Shown: in pieces, positions 1 to 6,387 of the stretch
Layout of the letters: the number at the start of each line of letters is the position of its first letter
How positions within the stretch are numbered: the first letter of the stretch is position 1
Assembly (NCBI GenBank): GCA_002366595.1
Contig: DFBK01000057.1
Coordinates: 16,937-26,171, forward strand
DNA: 9,235 nucleotides
Source of the DNA: Anaerolineales bacterium UBA3082
GTDB taxonomy: Bacteria; Chloroflexota; Anaerolineae; UBA7937
Reading direction: 5' to 3'
Position numbers and translations under genes: made by a program
Notes under the pieces: model-generated
Databases searched by the model: none
The model's input: only the letters and a program-made list of their open reading frames with translations
What the model was told of the DNA's origin: nothing

Positions 1-1844
1 GAGTTGAACATGAACATGGCTAGAGTAGCCCCGATGATCTTCACACCGATCAAGTAGGACGCCAAGGGCCATACACCCAGGGTGAAGCCCACGGCTATAG
101 GGAAGATCACCCCGAAGACCGTAGGAGCCACCATCTCCCTCAACGCGTTTCTGGTGCTGATGTCCACGCAGCGCGAATAGTTTGGCTTCGCATCTCCCGC
201 CAGTAAGCCGGGTATCTCTCTGAATTGCCTTCGGATCTCCTCTATCATCTTAAAGGCTGTCTTCTCCACGGCTCGCACCGTCTGGGCGGTGAAGAGGAAG
301 GGTATGGTTGTGCCGATCATGATGGCGGCGATGTTGAGGGGGTGAGCGAGGTTAATGATGACATCGTTAATCTGGGTGAACTCGATGCCCTGGAGTCTGG
401 CTGCTTCTACCAAGTAGGCGAAGAGTATCACCACGCTGGTCATCAAGGCGCAGCACATGCTATACCCTTTGGTGATGGCCTTGGTGATGTTGCCTGCGGC
501 GTCGAGTACATCGGCGGACTCTGTAACCTCCTGGCTTAGCCCAGCCATCTCGGCGATCCCCCCGGCGTTGTCCACGATGGGGCCGAAGGCATCGCCAGCC
601 ATGATGATGCCCTTCATCTCCGTGATGCCCAAGGTGGCAGCCGCTATCCCGAAAAAGCCCGCTATCCCCCCGCCCATGATGTAGTAGGCTGCCAGATTCG
701 CCAGGGCTATCATGATCTTGGGCAAGACAGCGCTCTCCATACCCCAGGAGAAGCCGGACATAAGGGTAATCGCAGGGCCGCTCTGGCTGGCCTCGGCGAT
801 CTCCCGTACCGGTTTTCGCTCTATCCCCGTGTAGTATTGAACAATCAGGGCGGTGCCCAGGGCACAAACCAGCCCCAGGGAGAGGCAGTAGAAGATCCTT
901 ATATCCCTCATCACCCATTGCCCTAGGGCGTAGAAGCCCAAGAGAGAGAAGATGGCTGTGGTGAAGAAGCCGATGTTCATAGAGGTGATGGGGCTTCTTT
1001 TTTTCGCTTCCCGCACGGCCAGCACGCCGACAACGGCTCCGATAGCACCGATGGCCCTGCTTATTAAGGGGAACAGGATAGCCGCCCAACCATATTGGGG
1101 TATGAAAGCGAGCCCTACGATCATGGTGGCCACCAGGTTATCGGAGCCCGACTCGAAGAGGTCAGCCCCTCTTCCTGCCACATCGCCGACGTTATCCCCC
1201 ACCAGATCGGCGATTACTCCCGGGTTGCGAGGGTCATCCTCCGGTATCCGGGCCTCGATCTTGCCCACCAGGTCAGCGCCCACATCTGCGGCCTTGGTGT
1301 ATATCCCTCCCCCCACCTGGGCGAAGAGGGAGGCGAGGCTAGCCCCGAAGCCGAAGCCCACCAGGAGGCTCACGTTTTCGGGGTGCTGGGGGCTAACACC
1401 GAAGAGGACCGAGAGCAGGGCTATCCCCAGCAGGTTGAGGGCCACGATGGTTAGACCCATGACTCCCCCGCCTCGGAAGGCCAGAACGAGCGCCTTGCCA
1501 GCGGAGGTTTTCGCTGCCTGGGTGGTCCTCACGTTGGCCCTCAGGGCGGCGTTCATGCCGATGAAGATAGCCAACTGGGCGAGGAGGGCCCCTGCGATGA
1601 ACCCGAAGGCTATCTGCCAGTGGGGCCACATAGCGATGAGTAAGAGGGCTGCTAGGCCAACGATGAAGTAGGCGATGGTCTGGAACTGCCTTCTCAAATA
1701 GGCATTGGCGCCCTCTCGAATAAAGGAAGCGATCTCCTGCATGCGAGGAGTGCCGGGGCTTTCTCTGCTCACCAGCCAGTAGAAAACGGCGGCGAATATC
1801 AGGGCCACAACCCCGGCCATGGAAATGAGAAGCATTATGTCCAT
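1..1844 (-). CDS. hppA: Membrane-bound H+-translocating pyrophosphatase, K+-independent type (3' end outside window)
   Basis: This integral membrane enzyme hydrolyses pyrophosphate and pumps protons across the membrane. About 614 residues are visible; family members are usually about 660-800, so only the C-terminal end is missing beyond base 1. The hydrophobic sequence carries the family signatures: DVGADLVGK at residues 187-195, DNVGDVAGRGADLFES at about 217-232, and DAFGPIVDNAGGIAEM from residue 418. The segment GNITKAITKGY has Lys455 where K+-dependent enzymes have Ala (GNTTAA type), which places it in the K+-independent class, known to pump H+. A conserved cytoplasmic segment with EEIRRQFREIPGLL follows near residue 545. 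The ATG is preceded by GGGAGG at 1850-1855 with 5 bases between, so the start is well supported. It has its own strong promoter upstream and appears monocistronic at its 5' side. Confidence 0.96.
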   Translation of the reverse strand, partial: MDIMLLISMAGVVALIFAAVFYWLVSRESPGTPRMQEIASFIREGANAYLRRQFQTIAYFIVGLAALLLIAMWPHWQIAFGFIAGALLAQLAIFIGMNAALRANVRTTQAAKTSAGKALVLAFRGGGVMGLTIVALNLLGIALLSVLFGVSPQHPENVSLLVGFGFGASLASLFAQVGGGIYTKAADVGADLVGKIEARIPEDDPRNPGVIADLVGDNVGDVAGRGADLFESGSDNLVATMIVGLAFIPQYGWAAILFPLISRAIGAIGAVVGVLAVREAKKRSPITSMNIGFFTTAIFSLLGFYALGQWVMRDIRIFYCLSLGLVCALGTALIVQYYTGIERKPVREIAEASQSGPAITLMSGFSWGMESAVLPKIMIALANLAAYYIMGGGIAGFFGIAAATLGITEMKGIIMAGDAFGPIVDNAGGIAEMAGLSQEVTESADVLDAAGNITKAITKGYSMCCALMTSVVILFAYLVEAARLQGIEFTQINDVIINLAHPLNIAAIMIGTTIPFLFTAQTVRAVEKTAFKMIEEIRRQFREIPGLLAGDAKPNYSRCVDISTRNALREMVAPTVFGVIFPIAVGFTLGVWPLASYLIGVKIIGATLAMFMFN

Positions 1845-1892
1845 TTAGTCCTCCCTATCGAGGTTTGGCATAGATGGTGAAGGTATCAAAAA

Positions 1893-1909
1893 CCCTGGAC
1901 GCTCCAGGG
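1893..1909 (-). promoter_or_regulatory. Hairpin at the predicted 5' end of the hppA mRNA
   Basis: CCCTGGA (1903-1909 read on the minus strand) pairs perfectly with TCCAGGG (1893-1899) around a 3-base loop, and five T residues follow on the minus strand. The predicted transcription start falls at or next to the first stem base. It is probably a 5'-terminal stabilising hairpin; a terminator this close to the start of transcription would be unusual. Confidence 0.45.
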
Positions 1910-1915
1910 GTTGTG

Positions 1916-1944
1916 ATTATAGCACAAGCGGAGGGTTGAGGCAA
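1916..1944 (-). promoter_or_regulatory. Sigma70-type promoter of hppA
   Basis: Read on the minus strand, TTGCCT (1939-1944) and a perfect TATAAT (1916-1921) are separated by 17 bases. The predicted transcription start is near 1909, about 65 bases before the hppA start codon. The -35 box lies 9 bases from the -35 box of a promoter on the other strand. Confidence 0.7.
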
Positions 1945-1953
1945 GGTTTAGTC

Positions 1954-1982
1954 TTGACAAGGGGTGGGAACGGTGATATATT
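1954..1982 (+). promoter_or_regulatory. Sigma70-type promoter on the plus strand, divergent from hppA
   Basis: A consensus TTGACA (1954-1959) and TATATT (1977-1982) are separated by 17 bases. No protein-coding gene follows on this strand before the hairpin at 2028-2055, so its product would be a short RNA or antisense transcript over the small gene at 2074-2250. Confidence 0.6.
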
Positions 1983-2027
1983 CTAGCAACCTCTAAGAGG
2001 AGGTCGCTGCCCCCGGCGACTCATAAA

Positions 2028-2055
2028 AACTGCACCCTGAGATGAGGGTGCAGTT
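2028..2055 (-). terminator. Strong intrinsic terminator after the interrupted HTH-like gene
   Basis: An 11-bp perfect stem (2028-2038 with 2045-2055) encloses the 6-base loop GAGATG (plus-strand reading). On the minus strand the stem runs into TTTTT, the classical form of a rho-independent terminator, 18 bases after the TAA of the small gene at 2074-2250. On the plus strand the following tract (CTCTATTT) is weaker, but the same hairpin could end the short transcript from the promoter at 1954-1982. Confidence 0.75.
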
Positions 2056-2073
2056 CTCTATTTGGGGATTGGG

Positions 2074-2250
2074 TTACTCCTTCAGTTTTTGCTCGATTAT
2101 CTCTATCTTTGCCTCGCCGTAGTAGGAGCAGCCTCCCTTCACCAGGTCCGGCTCTCACCCCTCTTCTCTTATGATCCTTTTCACATCTTTAGGAGAGGCA
2201 TCTAGTTCCTTGGCTATCTTGCCCGCGGAGAGCATTCTTCCCTCGGCCAC
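2074..2250 (-). pseudogene. Small helix-turn-helix-like gene interrupted by an in-frame TGA
   Basis: A 58-codon frame starts at a GTG (2248-2250) with an AGGAGG ribosome binding site at 2257-2262, 6 bases upstream, and ends at TAA (2074-2076) just before a strong terminator. Codon 32 is TGA (2155-2157). The first part reads like a DNA-binding HTH, with SAGKIAKELDASPKDVKRII. The part after the stop continues in the same frame with the style of such small proteins: EPDLVKGGCSYYGEAKIE. From memory the two halves together resemble a small HTH protein family in which this segment continues without a break. A nonsense mutation or sequencing error is most likely. Readthrough or recoding of UGA is possible but not supported by the other genes, which use TGG for Trp. 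It may follow gyrB in the same transcript. Confidence 0.6.
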
Positions 2251-2346
2251 TCTGTTCCTCCTATGCGCTTAGTTATGAGGCGGACCGCTCCTCGTATCGT
2301 CAGTTGAGCCGTTCTGTAACAGAAGAAGCACTGTGTTTTCCAAAGG

Positions 2347-2369
2347 GAGAATAGTTTGCGGCTATTCTC
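2347..2369 (-). terminator. Hairpin downstream of gyrB, possible weak terminator
   Basis: GAGAATAG (2347-2354) pairs perfectly with CTATTCTC (2362-2369) around a 7-base loop, 36 bases after the gyrB stop codon. The minus-strand tail is CCCTTTGG, a poor U-tract, so termination may be partial and some transcripts could continue into the small gene at 2074-2250. Confidence 0.4.
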
Positions 2370-2404
2370 GTCACGGATCTAGGCGCAGAGTTGCAAGGCC
2401 ACCT

Positions 2405-4303
2405 CTACACGTCCAGGTGCCTCACCTGTTTAGCGTGAGTCTGGATGAACCGCTTGCGGGGTGGCACCTCGGCCCCCATCAGCATATTAAAGGTCCGATC
2501 CGCCTTGGCCGCATCCTCTATGGTAACTTGCAAGATGGTTCTCCCCTCAGGGTCCATAGTGGTCTCCCAGAGTTGGTCGGGGTTCATCTCGCCCAGGCCT
2601 TTGTACCGTTGCACCGTCGCCTTTTGGCTGCCCCACTTCTTCAGCAACCCCTCTCTCTCTTCCTCGGTATAGACGTAAGTATGCTTCGACTTGGCCTCGA
2701 TCCGGTAGAGGGGAGGCTGGGCGATGTAGAGGTGGCCGTTGGCGATCAACGGCTCCATGTGCCGGAAGAAGAAGGTGAGAAGCAACGTCCGTATGTGAGA
2801 GCCATCCACATCAGCGTCAGTCATGATGATGATACGGTGGTATCGCAGGTTCTTGATATCGAACTGGTCGCTGATCCCCGTGCCCAGAGCAGTGACGAGG
2901 GCCTGGATCTCCTTATTGCTCAATATCTTATTGAGGCCCGCCTTCTCCACGTTCAGGATCTTCCCCCGCAAGGGAAGGATGGCTTGGAAGCGGCGGTCGC
3001 GGCCCTGCTTGGCGGAGCCCCCCGCCGAATCCCCCTCTACGATATATAGTTCAGACTTCTTGGGGTCCCTCTCTGAGCAATCGGCCAACTTCCCGGGGAG
3101 AGTTGCGCTCTCCAACGCGCTCCTGCGGATCACCAGATCACGGGCCTTGCGAGCCGCGGCCCTGGCCCGGGCTGCCGTTAAGCACTTCTCTATGATCGCC
3201 TTAGCCGTTCTAGGCTCCTCTTCCAAAAGAGTGGAGAGCCTCTCGGAGACCACCGATTCCACCAGCCCTTTCACCTCGGCGTTCCCCAATTTGGCCTTGG
3301 TCTGGCTCTCGAACTGGGGGTCCTTCAGTTTCACGCTTATGACCGCCGTCAACCCCTCGCGCACATCCTCTCCGGTGAACCCCGGGTCGGTATCCTTGAG
3401 GATGTTATTACGCCGGGCGTAGTCGTTTATTGTCCGCGTCAGGGCGGAGCGGAAGCCTGTCAGGTGGGTGCCGCCGTCAACGGTGTTGATATTGTTGGCG
3501 AAGGCATAGACCGATTCGGCATAGCCATCGGTATACTGGATAGCCATCTCAATGATGGCGCTATCCACCGTCCGCTCCGTATAGATAGGCTCGGTGTGCA
3601 GCACCTTACGGTTGCGGTTGAGGTAGCGGACGAACGATTGTATGCCTCCTTCGAAATAGAAGGAGTGTTCTCGGTCCCCCCTTTCATCTTTGAGGGTGAT
3701 CTTGAGGCCCCGGGTGAGGAAGGCCATCTCTCGGAACCGCTGGGTTAGGGAGTTGAAGTTGTAGTTTAGGGTGCGGACGATCTCTCTATCGGGCAGGAAG
3801 GTGGTCTTGGTACCCGTATCTTTCGCCTTGCCGATCACTTGAACCGATGTAGTGGGCACCCCTCGCTCGTACCGCTGTTGGTAGACCTTGCCGTTCCGCC
3901 TGACCTCCACCTCCAGCCACTCGGAGAGGGCGTTCACCGCGGAGACCCCCACACCGTGGAGACCGCTAGCCACCTTGTACCCTCCCCCGCCGAACTTGGC
4001 CCCAGCGTGCAAGACGGTATGGACTACCTCCAGGGCGGACTTGTTCATCTGGGGATGGGTCTCCACCGGGATGCCCCGGCCGTTATCGACCACGGTCACC
4101 GTATTATCGGGGTGGATAGTGACCTCTATCTTATCGCAAGCCCCGGCCAGGGCCTCATCAACGGAGTTATCGACCACTTCGAAGACCAGGTGATGGAGCC
4201 CGCGCTGATCGGTGCTCCCGATATACATCCCCGGCCGGCGCCGCACCGCCTCCAGACCTTCCAGGATCTCGATATCTGTGGCTTCGTATCTATCTACTGC
4301 CAC
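2405..4303 (-). CDS. gyrB: DNA gyrase subunit B
   Basis: This is the ATPase subunit of the type II topoisomerase that introduces negative supercoils together with GyrA. It encodes 632 residues, typical of the short GyrB form without the insert found in E. coli. In order, the GHKL ATPase domain shows EVVDNSVDEAL (Glu42, Asn46), DNGRGIP (Asp73) and GLHGVGVSAVNALS. The transducer carries the ATP-sensing loop QTKAKLGN. The Toprim domain has EGDSAGGSAKQGRDR and TDADVDGSHIRTLL, and the C-terminal KGLGEMNPDQLWETTM is canonical. I chose the GTG at 4301-4303: it has GGAG 7 bases upstream and puts the catalytic residues at the same numbers as in E. coli GyrB. An upstream ATG at 4367-4369 would add 22 atypical residues. 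The start overlaps the end of the upstream membrane-protein gene by 14 bases, suggesting translational coupling. ParE is the alternative, but the sequence reads as GyrB. Confidence 0.96.
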   Translation of the reverse strand: MAVDRYEATDIEILEGLEAVRRRPGMYIGSTDQRGLHHLVFEVVDNSVDEALAGACDKIEVTIHPDNTVTVVDNGRGIPVETHPQMNKSALEVVHTVLHAGAKFGGGGYKVASGLHGVGVSAVNALSEWLEVEVRRNGKVYQQRYERGVPTTSVQVIGKAKDTGTKTTFLPDREIVRTLNYNFNSLTQRFREMAFLTRGLKITLKDERGDREHSFYFEGGIQSFVRYLNRNRKVLHTEPIYTERTVDSAIIEMAIQYTDGYAESVYAFANNINTVDGGTHLTGFRSALTRTINDYARRNNILKDTDPGFTGEDVREGLTAVISVKLKDPQFESQTKAKLGNAEVKGLVESVVSERLSTLLEEEPRTAKAIIEKCLTAARARAAARKARDLVIRRSALESATLPGKLADCSERDPKKSELYIVEGDSAGGSAKQGRDRRFQAILPLRGKILNVEKAGLNKILSNKEIQALVTALGTGISDQFDIKNLRYHRIIIMTDADVDGSHIRTLLLTFFFRHMEPLIANGHLYIAQPPLYRIEAKSKHTYVYTEEEREGLLKKWGSQKATVQRYKGLGEMNPDQLWETTMDPEGRTILQVTIEDAAKADRTFNMLMGAEVPPRKRFIQTHAKQVRHLDV

Positions 4304-5207
4304 TTCTTTTCTCCAACCAACTGGTATATCTATCTCGGTAGAAGATAAGACTGGCCGCCGCCAGCCCACTGCCTACGTAAGCGTTTCCCACGATCCCCAA
4401 GGCTAACCCCCAGGGGCTGGCACCCAGAGCCCGCCAGACGAAAGATAGCCCCATGCCGATAACGTTAATGAGGATGATTAGGCCTAGGGAGGACCAAAAG
4501 TTGCGTCGCACCACGTTGATGCTATTCCAGATGGCTGAAAACGGCCCCGCATCGCTGATGACGATAGCGTTGATGGCGAAAAAGAGGTAGAACCATATCC
4601 ATATAAGAAGCGCCAGAAGCAAGGTAGAGAGGATAGCCGTCAGGCTTTCGCTGAGAAGGGAGACCAAAGTGAAGCCCATGGCCAGGGGAAGCCCCAGAAG
4701 GATAGCGCCCCCTATGAAGATGAGCAAGAGGAGGATAACCCGTAGCCAGTAGCCCCAGATCCGATGGAGAAGAGAAGGGTAAGGTTTTTGGCGGACCTTT
4801 TGGGCGATAAGACCCAAATATAGGCAGCCCAAGAGGAGACCGAGGGGGAGCAGGACTAGAATCCAACCTATGAATCGGAGGCCGTCATCTATCTCGATGA
4901 CCATTTGGCCCAGGGGCGACACGGTAGTCGCCCCGGCCATGAGACTGGGAACCCCCAAGATGGCCGAAGCGAGAAGGGAGAAGAGGTTGAAACCCCCTAA
5001 AAGTTCCTGCCACTGGATGCCGGGGCCGGCGGAGGGCAGGTAGAGAGAGGCGCGTTGGATGAGGGGGAGAGGAGAGAGCCTGGGTCCTAGCCAGAGGTAG
5101 AGGTCTAAAGCCACGGGGATAGCCAAGACCCATAACTGGTGAGTTATAGCGCTGAAGCCTAAAGAGAGCGTATCGATGACACCTGGACGGTTCTTCACGC
5201 TATACAT
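4290..5207 (-). CDS. Polytopic membrane protein of unknown function, cotranscribed with gyrB
   Basis: This is a 305-residue hydrophobic protein that I cannot assign a function. It shows about six membrane segments: near residues 18-37, 73-92, 110-135, 155-178, 185-212 and 240-285. A short polar stretch, FSAIWNSINVVRRNFW at about 223-238, precedes the last hydrophobic region. That layout is seen in DUF-type multi-pass families in which a conserved amphipathic segment leads into the final helices. The C-terminus is short and basic (LEKRSGSR). The gene overlaps gyrB by 14 bases in another frame, so the two are probably one transcript. The ATG has no visible Shine-Dalgarno sequence; a TGATACAAT extended -10-like element abuts it, so the mRNA could be leaderless and start at the GTG of codon 4. 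The truncated insertion sequence ends about 34 bases upstream. Confidence 0.8.
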   Translation of the reverse strand: MYSVKNRPGVIDTLSLGFSAITHQLWVLAIPVALDLYLWLGPRLSPLPLIQRASLYLPSAGPGIQWQELLGGFNLFSLLASAILGVPSLMAGATTVSPLGQMVIEIDDGLRFIGWILVLLPLGLLLGCLYLGLIAQKVRQKPYPSLLHRIWGYWLRVILLLLIFIGGAILLGLPLAMGFTLVSLLSESLTAILSTLLLALLIWIWFYLFFAINAIVISDAGPFSAIWNSINVVRRNFWSSLGLIILINVIGMGLSFVWRALGASPWGLALGIVGNAYVGSGLAAASLIFYRDRYTSWLEKRSGSR

Positions 5208-5214
5208 TGTATCA
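5206..5214 (-). promoter_or_regulatory. Possible extended -10 element of the membrane protein-gyrB operon
   Basis: TGATACAAT read on the minus strand fits an extended -10 box. No good -35 hexamer lies at 16-18 bases; the best is TTTAAG at 16. The box overlaps the annotated ATG, so transcription would begin within the first codons. Weak evidence. Confidence 0.25.
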
Positions 5215-5241
5215 CAATTGAGGGGAACTTAAAAATTTCTC

Positions 5242-5613
5242 GGTCTTCGTCAAATAGTGGGGTGGTGGGGCCTGCAGCTATGGTTGATCTCCGGTTACTC
5301 ATCAGGATGCGCAATCTGAGGTTCTTCACATTGCGATAGCCGTAGGCGACCCGTGTGAGTGTCTTGATGCGATTGTTCTTCCCCTGCGCCGCTTGAGCAC
5401 TCTCAAGAGAACTCGCCTTGGTTCCAGAGGGCACTCCTGCTTCCACTGGGGATGATACTCCTGAACCTTGGTTGTGACGTGGCTGCAGGGGGGGCAGACC
5501 CTTTCCCCCTGCCGATGGACCACCGTCATCACCAGCAGTCCAGGTAGTTCCTCTTGCCCCAAAACCCGCAGGACGGGCAAGCCCAGCCCAATTGTGATAT
5601 TATTCTCTTGCAC
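5242..5613 (-). pseudogene. ISL3-type transposase remnant, centre deleted and frameshifted
   Basis: The 5' part starts at a GTG (5611-5613) with GGAGG 8 bases upstream. It encodes an N-terminal segment typical of ISL3 transposases: TIGLGLPVLRVLGQEE, then a zinc-ribbon half (VCPPCSHVTTKVQEYHPQWK), then RRVLLRVLKRR. Near 5395-5415 the DNA switches, in another frame, to the C-terminal signature GKNNRIKTLTRVAYGYRNVK followed by NLRLRIL. The whole DDE catalytic core (several hundred codons) is absent, and the second cysteine pair of the zinc ribbon is lost with it. No functional enzyme is expected. The family assignment is from remembered signatures and has not been searched. Confidence 0.7.
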
Positions 5614-5675
5614 CCGTTGGCCCTCCTGTCTGCATGTTTTGGTTTGCTACCACATGCTACAGGACCCAACGGGTG
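5611..5675 (-). promoter_or_regulatory. Long hairpin covering the transposase ribosome binding site and start
   Basis: CACCCGTTGG plus TCCTGT (left arm within 5611-5629) pairs with ACAGGA plus CCAACGGGTG (right arm within 5659-5675), with a small asymmetry. An inner stem pairs GCATGT (5632-5637) with ACATGC (5652-5657). In minus-strand RNA the structure buries the GGAGG and the GTG start. Such structures protect insertion sequences from translation by readthrough transcripts. Confidence 0.6.
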
Positions 5676-5730
5676 TGTTCAACTACCCTTGAACCACACT
5701 AAAGAGTGTAGACCCAGAATTCCCTGACCC

Positions 5731-5759
5731 TTGCAGGGGAGAGGAGAAGATGGTAGAAT
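5731..5759 (+). promoter_or_regulatory. Probable promoter of the small helical-protein gene
   Basis: TTGCAG (5731-5736) and TAGAAT (5754-5759) are separated by 17 bases. The predicted start near 5766 gives a leader of about 53 bases ahead of the ATG at 5819. It lies just outside the right end of the insertion sequence. Confidence 0.5.
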
Positions 5760-5818
5760 GAAGTCGGCGTTCTTGTAAGTAACAGGGTATTGAGTCGGTC
5801 GAAAGGGGGGAGGAAGCG

Positions 5819-6076
5819 ATGGAGGAGAGGGGAGCGGCTGATCTATCCACATTGGAAAGGGAGAGGGACGAGGCTCGAGCGGCCTGGCAGGCCACCCACG
5901 AAGAGATGGAAGCGCTTCTCCGGGGGGGCGTTCTGCCCGAGAAGCAGGAATTGAGACACCTCTTGACCGAGGAGAGGGAAACCCATCGGGCCTATATCGA
6001 GGCTATACGGGCCTGGGCGGAGGCTAAGAGCGGCGCCAGTTCCTATGGGGAAGAAGAGGTGCCGAAGCCTCTATAA
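5819..6076 (+). CDS. Small charged helical protein, unknown function
   Basis: This 85-residue protein is not one I recognise. It is the only confident plus-strand gene in the window. The ATG follows a strong purine-rich ribosome binding site (GGGGGGAGGAAG, 5805-5816), and a promoter lies about 60 bases upstream. The sequence is rich in Glu, Arg and Ala and is probably two amphipathic helices, about residues 9-34 (STLERERDEARAAWQATHEE) and 40-70 (KQELRHLLTEERETHRAYIE), joined by a short turn at GGVLPEK; it could form a coiled-coil hairpin. There is no signal peptide, membrane segment or cysteine, so it is likely cytosolic. The last codons fall inside an inverted repeat that may act as a terminator. 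Confidence 0.7.
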   Translation: MEERGAADLSTLERERDEARAAWQATHEEMEALLRGGVLPEKQELRHLLTEERETHRAYIEAIRAWAEAKSGASSYGEEEVPKPL

Positions 6077-6119
6077 GTCTCTCCTGAGGGGAGGCGAAAC
6101 CTTCTCTTATAGCCTTCGC
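6061..6119 (+). terminator. Imperfect inverted repeat at the end of the small helical-protein gene
   Basis: CTATAAG (6071-6077) pairs with CTTATAG (6106-6112). Flanking bases extend the match imperfectly (GCCGAAG on the left, CTTCGC on the right), and an inner CTCTCC/GGGAGG stem lies between. No U-tract follows, so termination is only a possibility. Confidence 0.35.
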
Positions 6120-6387
6120 TGAAAGGGCAAACTATCCCCTCTCTACAAGAAGCGTGGCTCAGGGCTAGCGTTTGCCATAACCTAATAAGGTATCAAAATA
6201 TGGCCTGGCAACTCTTGCCCGCCCCAACTTTCACTCCCCTAAACTCGGATAGGCTCGTTGGAAGGCAACTCGACGCTCAATCGAGCCGCCTTGCCCCCTT
6301 GGCCGACTCCTGAAGCAACAGAAGGAGGATGAGCCCTCTCATCCTCCTTCTCATATTGGCCCACGGCGCGGAGCGCCATAGGGCTAC
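6077..6387. other. Gene-free interval with several inverted repeats
   Basis: I see no supported protein or tRNA gene here. Besides the hairpins at 6061-6119 and 6320-6351 it holds GGCAAAC/GTTTGCC (6126-6132 with 6170-6176). It also holds GGCTCG plus TTG pairing with CAA plus CGAGCC with one bulged base (6252-6260 with 6278-6287). It separates convergent genes, so 3' untranslated structure is the simplest explanation. Confidence 0.5.
6320..6351 (-). terminator. Perfect 14-bp hairpin downstream of the sortase gene
   Basis: AGAAGGAGGATGAG (6320-6333) pairs perfectly with 6338-6351 around a 4-base loop, 36 bases after the sortase stop codon. It would be very stable, but the minus-strand tail (GTTGCTTC) is not a true U-tract. 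It may terminate transcription or mark a stable 3' end between the convergent genes. Confidence 0.55.

Larger units (their letters stand above)
5242..5714 (-). mobile_element. Internally deleted ISL3-family insertion sequence, about 0.47 kb
   Basis: The element is bounded by imperfect terminal inverted repeats. The left end read inward from 5242 and the right end read inward from 5714 on the other strand match at 14 of 22 positions, sharing GGTCT, then TAGTG, then GGT. Between them lie only the N-terminal and C-terminal pieces of an ISL3-type transposase. No convincing 8-bp target duplication is visible, and the true ends may lie a few bases further out (TTCT precedes GGTCT on both sides). 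It cannot move by itself but could be mobilised by a full-length relative elsewhere in the genome. Confidence 0.65.

Noticed and set aside
952..1671. Long open frame on the plus strand opposite hppA
   Set aside because: It is the complement of a confident hppA reading frame, has a low-complexity Ala/Pro/Arg composition and no ribosome binding site.
2155..2157. Selenocysteine codon
   Set aside because: The protein is HTH-like rather than a redox enzyme and the downstream fold is weak; a nonsense change or read error is simpler.
2333..4348. Several plus-strand open frames opposite gyrB
   Set aside because: They mirror conserved gyrB motifs and have no supporting start signals.
4367..4369. ATG as the gyrB start
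   Set aside because: It would add 22 residues unlike any GyrB N-terminus and overlap the upstream gene by 80 bases; the GTG at 4301-4303 has a ribosome binding site and gives standard numbering.
5248..5253. TTGACG in the left end of the insertion sequence as an outward -35 for the gyrB operon
   Set aside because: No -10 lies at a workable distance; the nearest TACAAT is 36 bases away.
6077..6387. tRNA or other classical RNA gene
   Set aside because: No cloverleaf or recognised motif could be built by eye from the stems present.
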